Shown: positions 1-6,214 of the stretch, piece after piece
Numbering within the stretch: the stretch's first letter is position 1
How the letters are laid out: each line of letters starts with the position of its first letter
Assembly: GCA_024276595.1 (NCBI GenBank)
Contig: JAJRWW010000372.1
Span: 1-13,795, forward strand
Source: Myxococcota bacterium
GTDB lineage: Bacteria > Myxococcota_A > Polyangia > HGW-17 > JAJRWW01
Reading direction: 5' to 3'
Length of the DNA: 13,795 bases
The notes under the pieces: generated by a model
Databases searched by the model: none
What the model was told of the DNA's origin: nothing
Seen by the model: the letters and a program-made list of their open reading frames with translations, nothing else
Made by a program: the position numbers and the translations under genes

Positions 1-1
1 C

Positions 2-223
2 ACACTCGCGCACGGCCTCAACCTCACCGCCCTGCGTGACCAGCTCCCGGACCTCATAGCCCGCGCCGAGCAAAGCGGCGTCTCCTACTCCGACTTCACC
101 CTCGAGCTGCTGCGCTACGAGCACACAACTCGCCAGAGCCGACGCCTGACCAGGAACCTCAAACGCTCTGGGCTCCCCAACTTCGTCCAGGGTCTCGACG
201 AATTCGACTTCTCTCTGCGGCCC
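2..223 (+). mobile_element. Remnant of IS21-family istB (N-terminal domain only)
   Basis: The translated 74 residues match the IstB N-terminal pattern: a helix with LTALRDQL, then a stretch rich in Arg and Leu (LELLRYEHTTRQSRRLTRNL), then GLPNFVQGLDEFDFSLRP. In intact IstB this is followed by the Walker A ATPase domain (GPPGVGKTH). Here it is absent and replaced by the ImmA/IrrE protein. The start lies left of the window, so an istA or the rest of the element may sit there. The truncation is internal to istB rather than at an IS end, which suggests deletion or recombination. Recognition is from pattern memory, not a search. Confidence 0.6.
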
Positions 224-1288
224 AAGCTCGATGCGTGGTTATCGGGCGAGCTGTCGCCAACGTTCAAGCAACTCGAGGCTTTCGCCAAGGCGACTCACAC
301 GCCCTTTGGCTTCTTCTTTCTCGCCGAGCCGCCCATCGAGAACATGCCGATCCCCGATTTTCGCACGGTCCGTTACGTCGGGGCGACCCGCCCGAGTGCC
401 AACCTGCTCGACACCATCTACGCCATGCAGCGGCGCCAGGACTGGATGCGCCAAGAGCTGATCGAGTGTGAAGCAGACACGCGGGGCTTCGTGGCCAGCG
501 CCCGCCTGCACGACGACCCGCAGATGATCGGGCAGGAGATGCGCCGGGTGGTGGGCCTCGACGAAGGGTGGGCCGCGAGCGCCCGCACCTGGCAGCTCGC
601 CGTGGGCGACCTGCGCCGCCGCATCGAGGAGGCCGGCGTCTTGACGGTGATCAACGGCGTGGTCGGCAACAACACCCACCGCACGCTCGACGTGGCTGAG
701 TTTCGCGGGTTTGCGCTCGTCGACCGCCATGCTCCGCTGATCTTTGTCAACGGCGCCGACGCCAAGTCCGCGCAGATGTTCACCCTCGCGCACGAGTTCG
801 CCCACCTGTGGCTGGGAGCGGAGGGCGAGGGGCTGTCCGGCTTCGACGGGATCTTCCCCGGCGGCGCACGAGTCGAGACGTTTTGCAACAAGGCCGCCGC
901 AGAGTTTCTGGTGCCGGCTCGAGAGCTGGAGGAACAATGGCGCAGCGCCAAGACGGAGTCTGAGCCCTTCGAGGTGATGGCCCGATCATTCAAGGTCAGC
1001 CCCATTGTCATCGGACGCAGAGCGATGGAGCTGCACCTCGTGTCCCGCGAGAGCTTCTTTGCGTTCTACGAGGCGTACACGCGGCGGGAGCGACGGAGTC
1101 CCCCTCGAGCTCGCGGTGGCGATTTCTACAAGAACCAGAACACCCGGGTAGGGGCGAAGTTTGCGCTCGCCGTCATTCGTGCGGCGACGGAGGGCAGGAT
1201 GAGCTTCAAGGAGGCCTATGACCTCACGGATCTCCGCGGCGGCGTCTTCCAGGACTATGCTGGCCGGCTCGGAGTGAGCCTGCCATGA
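2..1288 (+). CDS. IstB N-terminal fragment fused in frame to an Xre-ImmA/IrrE (COG2856) zinc-peptidase protein; 5' end outside window
   Basis: This frame is open from base 2 to the TGA at 1286-1288 (428 codons in view). Codons 1-74 resemble the N-terminal helical domain of IS21 IstB, including LTALRDQLPDLIARAEQSG and the FDFSLRP motif. From about codon 75 it becomes the second half of the HTH typical of COG2856 proteins (PKLDAWLSGE, FKQLEAFAKATHTPFGFFFL, then PIPDFRT). The peptidase domain has the zinc motif HEFAH at 791-805 and the third ligand Glu at 875-877 in ETFCNKAAAEFLVP. ImmA/IrrE proteins cleave repressors or act as antitoxin-side regulators. The stop overlaps the next gene by ATGA, so the two are probably translationally coupled. 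The first part of the normal HTH is missing, so DNA binding is probably lost. An ATG at 344 could give a peptidase-only product, but it lies inside conserved sequence and I prefer the longer frame. Family call is firm; the activity of the fusion is unknown. Confidence 0.8.
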   Translation, partial: TLAHGLNLTALRDQLPDLIARAEQSGVSYSDFTLELLRYEHTTRQSRRLTRNLKRSGLPNFVQGLDEFDFSLRPKLDAWLSGELSPTFKQLEAFAKATHTPFGFFFLAEPPIENMPIPDFRTVRYVGATRPSANLLDTIYAMQRRQDWMRQELIECEADTRGFVASARLHDDPQMIGQEMRRVVGLDEGWAASARTWQLAVGDLRRRIEEAGVLTVINGVVGNNTHRTLDVAEFRGFALVDRHAPLIFVNGADAKSAQMFTLAHEFAHLWLGAEGEGLSGFDGIFPGGARVETFCNKAAAEFLVPARELEEQWRSAKTESEPFEVMARSFKVSPIVIGRRAMELHLVSRESFFAFYEAYTRRERRSPPRARGGDFYKNQNTRVGAKFALAVIRAATEGRMSFKEAYDLTDLRGGVFQDYAGRLGVSLP

Positions 1289-1647
1289 GTGTGTCACCGA
1301 TCTACTTGCTGGACTCTGACGTCTTCATCGCGGCGAAGAACGCCTACTACGCGTTCGATATCTGTCCCGGCTTCTGGGAGGGCCTCCTTCACGCACACCG
1401 GCGCGAGAGGGTTCGGAGCATCGACAGAATCAGGAGCGAGCTACTCTCGGGCCGCAAGGGAGAAGACCTCGTGGAATGGGTGAAAAGCGACGTTCCGACG
1501 TCTTTTTTCTGCGATTCTAATGTTGCCGAGGTTAGTTCGGCTTTCACCGAGGTCATGCTGTGGGTGCAGCGCAATGCGCAATTCTATGATCGAGCCAAGG
1601 CCAAGTTCGCGACAGAGGCGGATGGTTGGCTCGTGCGCAGGTTCTGA
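1285..1647 (+). CDS. DUF4411 family PIN-like protein, C-terminally truncated
   Basis: This 120-residue protein starts at an ATG overlapping the previous stop (ATGA). The N-terminus has the DUF4411 signature YLLDSDVFIAAKNAYYAFD, followed by CPGFWEGLLHAH and SIDRIRSELLSG. The middle has FFCDSN and a WVQRNAQFYDRAKAKF segment ending at ADGWLV. Family members usually continue for about 45 more residues (a VVVTQE-like strand, then a KIPNVC-like motif), which are missing after RRF-stop. The family is PIN-like and is found next to ImmA/IrrE-type partners as a presumed toxin of toxin-antitoxin pairs. The acidic residues after LLD and in RSELL would belong to the nuclease site. Loss of the C-terminal part makes activity doubtful. 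A likely lost extension is read in another frame at 1637-1699. Confidence 0.7.
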   Translation: MSVSPIYLLDSDVFIAAKNAYYAFDICPGFWEGLLHAHRRERVRSIDRIRSELLSGRKGEDLVEWVKSDVPTSFFCDSNVAEVSSAFTEVMLWVQRNAQFYDRAKAKFATEADGWLVRRF

Positions 1648-1699
1648 CGACGCGCGTGTGGTATTGTCACCCCAGCGGTTGTCCTGGCAAGATCAATGA
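1637..1699 (+). pseudogene. Frame-shifted remnant of the DUF4411 C-terminus
   Basis: In the frame one base ahead of the DUF4411 frame, bases 1637-1699 read AGSDDARVVLSPQRLSWQDQ and then stop. Placed after ADGWLV this resembles the expected family continuation (WLIAYA, then a VVVTQE-like strand). A one-base change near 1636 would therefore explain the early stop. Even with the frame restored, the typical KIPNVC motif and C-terminal helix are missing, so the gene was also cut short. The match is short and partly subjective. Confidence 0.35.
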
Positions 1700-1897
1700 C
1701 TACATATATGGTAATACTTTGACAGCGCCTTGCTCTCTGCACCATGTGTTTTCCCGAACAGACCAAAGATCCGCTCGACGGCGACCCGATGGGCCAACCG
1801 GCGCCATGGCCACATTGTGGCCACGGGCGCACCGGTCGGGGCTCCCGTGGTGGGCACCACGCGCGGGCTTGCACGCGCAGTTCCAGGTAGGCGAGAG
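1648..1897 (+). promoter_or_regulatory. Upstream region of the sucA operon
   Basis: This is a 250-base gap between the decayed toxin gene and sucA. It has an AT-richer island at about 1690-1750, unlike the GC-rich surroundings. TTGACA at 1719-1724 is a perfect -35 hexamer, but no good -10 lies 16-18 bases downstream (CATGTG at 1743-1748 is the nearest). The exact promoter is therefore unresolved. Further down are a perfect palindrome (1807-1823) and a GTGGTG-GG-CACCAC inverted repeat (1847-1860). A 48-codon frame from ATG 1744 to TAG 1890 has no visible ribosome binding site. Confidence 0.4.
1807..1823. promoter_or_regulatory. 17-base perfect palindrome, candidate operator upstream of sucA
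   Basis: TGGCCACA-T-TGTGGCCA is an 8+1+8 perfect inverted repeat. It is flanked by GCGCC at 1801-1805 and GGCGC at 1826-1830, which are also complementary but offset by one base. It lies about 75-90 bases before the sucA start codon. The symmetry and one-base centre fit a dimeric repressor or activator site. With so short a loop it would be a poor RNA hairpin. The regulator is not identifiable. Confidence 0.35.
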
Positions 1898-4711
1898 ATG
1901 AGCGAGAAGCCGAGCATCCAGAACCTCGCCTTCGTGGAGGACCTGTGGAGGACCTACCGCGAGGATCCAGGGGAGGTGCCTGAAAAGTGGCGGAGCTACT
2001 TCGAGCAGATGGAGAGGGACGAGATCCGAGATGAGACGGAGGGGCCCACCATCGTCATCGGGCGGAAGCAGCTTCGGGAGCAGGCGAGACCGGCCGGGGA
2101 GCGCTGCAAGGTCTGTGGTCGGACCGTCGCGATGTCGGCGCTTCAGCACAGGGTCGGACAGCTCGTGCGCAACTACCGGGTGCGAGGTCACCGGGTGGCG
2201 CGGGTAAACCCGCTCGACGAAGAGCCGGGGGAGTTCGCCGAGCTGGAGTATGGCTACTACGGCTTTTCGGACGCGGACCTGGCGCTGCCCTTCAACGCGG
2301 GATCCTTGGCCAGCGGTGGGACGCTTCCGCTGGGCGAGATAGTTGCCCGCCTGAAGTCCACCTACTGCGGCGCCATCGGTACGCAGTTCATGCACATAGA
2401 TCAGCTCGACGCCCGGGAGTGGCTCCAGCACCGGCTGGAGTCCACCCTCAACCACTATGGCATGAGCCGGGAGGAGCAGCTCAGGGTGCTGACCCGGCTC
2501 ACGGACGCGGTGATCTTCGAGAGGTTCGTGCAGCGCAAGTTCGTGGGTGCCAAGAGCTTCTCCCTGGAGGGGGCCGAGAGCCTGATTCCCCTGCTGGACC
2601 TCGCCATAGAGAAGGCCGGCGCCCAGGCCATCGACGAGGTGGTCATCGGGATGCCTCACCGCGGCCGGCTCAACGTGCTCGCCAACATCCTGGGCAAGCA
2701 TCCACGCCTGATCTTCAGCGAGTTCGCCGACCGGGACGCCGAGAGCTTCATCGGCCGCGGGGACGTGAAGTACCACCTGGGGTATCACCGGGACTGGGAG
2801 ACCGCGCACGGGAGGACCGTGCACGTCTCCCTCAGCTTCAACCCGAGCCACCTGGAGGTGGTCGGCCCGGTAGCCCTGGGGTGGATGCGCGCGAAGATGG
2901 ACCGGGTGGGGGACGTTGAGCGACGGCGTGGCCTGGTCGTCCTGGTGCACGGAGACGCGGCCATGGCGGGGGAGGGGATAGTCCAGGAGACGCTGAACCT
3001 GAGCGAGCTGGAGGGCTACCGGGTGGGCGGGGTGCTGCACGTGGTGGTGAACAACCAGGTCGGGTTCACCACGACCCCGGATCAGGGGCGCTCCTCCACA
3101 TACGCCACGGACGTGGCCAAGATGCTGCAGAGCCCCATCTTCCACGTGAACGGAGAGAACCCGGAGGCCGTGGCCCAGGCGGTGGACGTGGCCCTCGACT
3201 TCCGCGAGCGCTTCCGCCGGGACGTGGTGATCGACATGTACTGCTACCGCCGCAGGGGGCACAACGAGGGGGATGAGCCCAGCTTCACCCAGCCGGTCAT
3301 GAGCCGGGTCATCAAGGCGCGCCCCACCGTGCGGGACAACTACCTCAGGAGCTTGCTGGAGCTGGGCGAGCTCACCGAGGTGGACGCCTCGGAGATAGAG
3401 AGGAGCCGGAAGGAGATCCTGGAGCGCGCCTTCCGCGACAGCAAGGGGGAGACTGTCCGGGTGCGCCAGGATCGCCCGGGAGCGCTGGGGCCCATCTGGA
3501 GGAGCTTCAAGGGTGGCCTGGACGCAGACGTCCCGCCGGTGGACACCGCGGTGGACGCGGAGCGTCTCGGGGAGCTGCTGCTGCGGACCTGCGAGGTCCC
3601 GGACGGGTTCGTGCTGCATCCGAAGCTCGTGAGGCTCCTGGACCAGCGCAGGGCCATGGCCCGGGGGGAGCGCCCCCTGGACTGGAGCGCTGGCGAGGCT
3701 CTGGCCATCGCCAGCCTCGCTGCTGAGGGGGTCCGGGTGCGACTCACGGGCCAGGACTCGGAGCGGGGGACCTTCAGCCATCGGCACGCCATGCTGCACG
3801 ACTTCGAGACGGGCGAGCGGTACATGCCGCTGCAGCACCTGGCGGTCGACCAGGGCGCTGTGGAGATAGTCAACAGCCCCCTGAGTGAGGCGGCCGTGCT
3901 CGGCTTCGAGTACGGCTACAGCCTGGCCTGCCCCGATGGCCTGGTGATCTGGGAGGCGCAGTTCGGCGACTTTGCCAACATGGCGCAGGTGTACATCGAC
4001 CAGTTCATCGCCGCCGGGGAGCAGAAGTGGCAGATCCTCTCGGGCATCGTGCTGCTTCTGCCACACGGGCTCGAGGGCACCGGCCCCGAGCACGCCAGCG
4101 CGCGGCTGGAGCGGTTTCTGGCTCTCGCTGCTGCGGACAACTACCAGGTGATCTACCCGACCACACCGGCAAACCTGTTTCACGCCCTGCGTCGCCAGGT
4201 GCTGCGCCCCTGGCGCAAGCCCCTGGTTGTCATGTCCCCCAAGAGCCTGCTGCGGCACAAGCTCGCGGTGTCCCCCATGGAGGACCTCGCCACCGGTGGG
4301 TTCAGACGTGTTCTCCCGGACCCAGCGGCGGATGTGGAGGCGGTGAGGCGGGTGCTGCTCTGCTCGGGGAAGATAGCCTTTGAGCTAATGGCCGAGCGGG
4401 AGAAGCGTGGGCTCGCCTCGGTGGCGGTGGTGCGGCTGGAGCAGCTCTATCCGCTGGCATGGGCGGAGCTGCAGGCGGAGCTGGAGCGGTATCCGAGCGC
4501 CTCAGAGGTGCTCTGGGTGCAGGAGGAGCCGGCCAACATGGGAGGGCTCCCAACAGTCCGACTGAAGTACGCCGAGCTCATCGAGAGGCGCTTTCGTTTC
4601 GACACCGTCTCTCGCCCCGAGTCGGCCAGCCCGGCCACAGGGTCGGCGGCCAGCCACAAGGTGGAGCAGCGTCGCCTGTACGAGGCTGCCCTGGGCTCTA
4701 CAAAGAGATGA
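1898..4711 (+). CDS. sucA: 2-oxoglutarate dehydrogenase E1 component
   Basis: SucA is the thiamine-diphosphate-dependent E1 of the 2-oxoglutarate dehydrogenase complex. It decarboxylates 2-oxoglutarate and transfers the succinyl group to lipoyl-E2. The chosen ATG gives 937 residues, close to the usual ~930, and begins with the E1o N-terminal segment (LAFVEDLWRTYREDPGEVPE) that docks E2. A purine-rich AGGCGAG precedes it. Motifs: MPHRGRLNVLANI (252-264); ThDP/Mg site GDAAMAGEG at 352-360 with NNQVGF at 385-390; RRGHNEGDEPSFTQP (452-465); GTFSHRHAMLHD (624-635); SPLSEAAVLGFEYGYS (660-675); and GLEGTGPEHASARLERFL (724-741). The C-terminus has the expected SRPESASPATG. It is not fused to an E2 catalytic domain, unlike actinobacterial KGD. 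A CKVCG pair at residues 70-74 is unusual. An in-frame ATG at 1730 would add 56 residues without family similarity and was rejected. It is the first gene of the operon. Confidence 0.97.
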   Translation: MSEKPSIQNLAFVEDLWRTYREDPGEVPEKWRSYFEQMERDEIRDETEGPTIVIGRKQLREQARPAGERCKVCGRTVAMSALQHRVGQLVRNYRVRGHRVARVNPLDEEPGEFAELEYGYYGFSDADLALPFNAGSLASGGTLPLGEIVARLKSTYCGAIGTQFMHIDQLDAREWLQHRLESTLNHYGMSREEQLRVLTRLTDAVIFERFVQRKFVGAKSFSLEGAESLIPLLDLAIEKAGAQAIDEVVIGMPHRGRLNVLANILGKHPRLIFSEFADRDAESFIGRGDVKYHLGYHRDWETAHGRTVHVSLSFNPSHLEVVGPVALGWMRAKMDRVGDVERRRGLVVLVHGDAAMAGEGIVQETLNLSELEGYRVGGVLHVVVNNQVGFTTTPDQGRSSTYATDVAKMLQSPIFHVNGENPEAVAQAVDVALDFRERFRRDVVIDMYCYRRRGHNEGDEPSFTQPVMSRVIKARPTVRDNYLRSLLELGELTEVDASEIERSRKEILERAFRDSKGETVRVRQDRPGALGPIWRSFKGGLDADVPPVDTAVDAERLGELLLRTCEVPDGFVLHPKLVRLLDQRRAMARGERPLDWSAGEALAIASLAAEGVRVRLTGQDSERGTFSHRHAMLHDFETGERYMPLQHLAVDQGAVEIVNSPLSEAAVLGFEYGYSLACPDGLVIWEAQFGDFANMAQVYIDQFIAAGEQKWQILSGIVLLLPHGLEGTGPEHASARLERFLALAAADNYQVIYPTTPANLFHALRRQVLRPWRKPLVVMSPKSLLRHKLAVSPMEDLATGGFRRVLPDPAADVEAVRRVLLCSGKIAFELMAEREKRGLASVAVVRLEQLYPLAWAELQAELERYPSASEVLWVQEEPANMGGLPTVRLKYAELIERRFRFDTVSRPESASPATGSAASHKVEQRRLYEAALGSTKR

Positions 4712-4745
4712 ACATGAGGGGGCCAGAGCCCCTGGAGAGCTGCAG

Positions 4746-6212
4746 ATGACCGTTGAACTGATTATTCCCAGTCTCGGAGAGTCCATCACCGAGGTGCAGA
4801 TCGGGGAGTGGCTCAAGAAGGTGGGAGACCGGGTGGACGTGGATGAGCCCCTGGTGGAGATCGAGTCGGCCAAGGTGACCGTGGAGCTGCCGGCGCCTTC
4901 GGCGGGGGTGCTCACTCACATATTGAAGGAGACCGGCGAGGATGCCGAGGTTGGAGACGTCATAGGCAGGCTCGACGAGGCGGGCGACTCCGCCGTGGGC
5001 TCGGACGCAGGCCCGAGCTCTGGCGCAGGCGATGGCGTAGGCGCTGCCGCTGCCGTGATCTCTGCCGAGGAGCAGCCAGTGGATGAGGCCATGGGGGCAG
5101 CCTCGGCCCCGGTGCCTGGCTCTGGCAGCGGCTCTACCAGCGCGGAAGGTGGGGCTCCGCTCCCAGGTGTCGAGCCCGAGAGCGCCCATGTGCTGGTCAC
5201 CCCCTCTGCCCGGCGGGTGCTCTACCAGGCAGGGGTCTCCCCGGACCAGGTCACCCCCACCGGGCCGGGTGGGCGCCTGCTGAAGGGGGACGCGCTGCAA
5301 GCAGTTGGAGCCAGAGCCCCTTCGACGTCGCCTCTTCTGCCGCCATCGGCCCCAGCCCCTATGGCGGCGCGGCCGTCCGTGTTTGGCTCGCCTCCGGCCA
5401 TGGCCTCACCAGAGGCCAAGGCTCCACCCACCGCCGCTCCACCCACCGCTGCTGCGGCGTCGCCCAGGGGGCTGCCCCTGGCGGGCGCGGTCACGCCTCC
5501 CACCGACCCTGAGCGCAGGGAGTGGTCCGTGCGCATGTCTCCCCTCAGGCGCACCATCGCGGCCCGGCTGGTGCGTGCGCAGCAGGAGGCTGCGCTGCTC
5601 ACCACCTTCAACGAGATAGACATGAGCCAGGTGATCTCCATGCGCAAGCGCTTCGGGGAGACCTTCCTGAAGACCCATGACATCAAGCTGGGCTTCATGT
5701 CCTTTTTCGTGAAGGCGACCGTTGTGGCCCTGGAGCGCTTTCCCGCGGTGAACGGCGAGATAAGGGGCCAGGAGATCGTCTACAGGAGCTATGCGGATGT
5801 GGGCATCGCCGTGGGTGGAGGCAAGGGCCTGGTGGTGCCAATCATCCGCGACGCCCAGCGCAAGTCCTTTGCCGAGCTGGAGCGAGAGATTGCCGACTAC
5901 GGCCGGCGGGCAGTGGCCAACAAGCTCCAGCCGGAGGAGCTGGACGGGGGCACCTTCACCATCTCCAACGGGGGGGTTTACGGCTCTCTGCTCTCCACGC
6001 CCATACCGAGCCCTCCCCAGAGCGGCATCCTGGGCCTCCACGCCATAGAGCAGCGTCCAGTGGTGGTGGAAGGGGAGGTGGTGGTCAGGCCCATGATGTA
6101 CGTCGCCCTCTCATACGACCACCGAATAGTGGATGGCAAGGAGGCGGTGACCTTCTTGAAGACCATCAAGGAGCAGATGGAGCAGCCCGCGCGCATGCTC
6201 CTGGAGGTTTGA
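4746..6212 (+). CDS. sucB: Dihydrolipoyllysine-residue succinyltransferase, E2 of 2-oxoglutarate dehydrogenase
   Basis: SucB is the core of the complex and passes the succinyl group from lipoyl-lysine to CoA. It starts 34 bases after sucA, with GGAG 8 bases before the ATG, and has 488 residues. Order of parts: one lipoyl domain (1-78) with lipoyl Lys43 in ESAKV; an Ala/Gly/Ser-rich linker (79-145); the E1/E3-binding domain (about 148-188; TPSARRVLYQAG, GPGGRLLKGDAL); a second Ala/Pro linker; and the catalytic domain (about 258-488). The last has RMSPLRRTIAARLV, then SYDHRIVDGKEAVTFL with catalytic His459 and Asp463. It is longer than E. coli SucB (about 404) because of the linkers. A generic E2 of pyruvate or branched-chain complexes is possible from the sequence alone, but the neighbouring sucA settles it. 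Confidence 0.95.
   Translation: MTVELIIPSLGESITEVQIGEWLKKVGDRVDVDEPLVEIESAKVTVELPAPSAGVLTHILKETGEDAEVGDVIGRLDEAGDSAVGSDAGPSSGAGDGVGAAAAVISAEEQPVDEAMGAASAPVPGSGSGSTSAEGGAPLPGVEPESAHVLVTPSARRVLYQAGVSPDQVTPTGPGGRLLKGDALQAVGARAPSTSPLLPPSAPAPMAARPSVFGSPPAMASPEAKAPPTAAPPTAAAASPRGLPLAGAVTPPTDPERREWSVRMSPLRRTIAARLVRAQQEAALLTTFNEIDMSQVISMRKRFGETFLKTHDIKLGFMSFFVKATVVALERFPAVNGEIRGQEIVYRSYADVGIAVGGGKGLVVPIIRDAQRKSFAELEREIADYGRRAVANKLQPEELDGGTFTISNGGVYGSLLSTPIPSPPQSGILGLHAIEQRPVVVEGEVVVRPMMYVALSYDHRIVDGKEAVTFLKTIKEQMEQPARMLLEV
5421..5450 (+). repeat. 15-base tandem duplication in the sucB linker
   Basis: GCTCCACCCACCGCC is followed directly by GCTCCACCCACCGCT. The two copies encode APPTA-APPTA in the flexible Ala/Pro linker between the E1/E3-binding and catalytic domains. 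In-frame linker repeats of this kind are common in E2 proteins and change linker length without affecting folded domains. Confidence 0.8.
6203..6207 (+). promoter_or_regulatory. Ribosome binding site deciding the lpd start
   Basis: GGAGG sits inside the last codons of sucB, 7 bases before ATG 6215. This favours the ATG over the in-frame TTG at 6209, which would overlap the sucB stop and leave only one base after the GGAGG. Confidence 0.7.
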
Positions 6213-6214
6213 AA

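Noticed and set aside
1744..1890. 48-codon frame (starting MCFPEQTKDP) just before sucA, possible leader peptide
   Set aside because: No ribosome binding site, no recognisable family, and no attenuator structure tied to it; kept only as a remark in the upstream region.
1730..1897. In-frame N-terminal extension of SucA from ATG 1730
   Set aside because: The 56 extra residues do not look like E1, the family start pattern begins at 1898, and the upstream bases hold palindromes that fit a regulatory region.
1700..4258. Very long open frame (852 codons) on the minus strand opposite sucA
   Set aside because: It is the antisense shadow of a strongly conserved GC-rich gene; the translation is low-complexity His/Pro/Leu-rich and shows no known motif.
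6209..6214. TTG start for lpd giving MKMAS
   Set aside because: It would overlap the sucB stop and lie too close to GGAGG; ATG 6215 has the right spacing.
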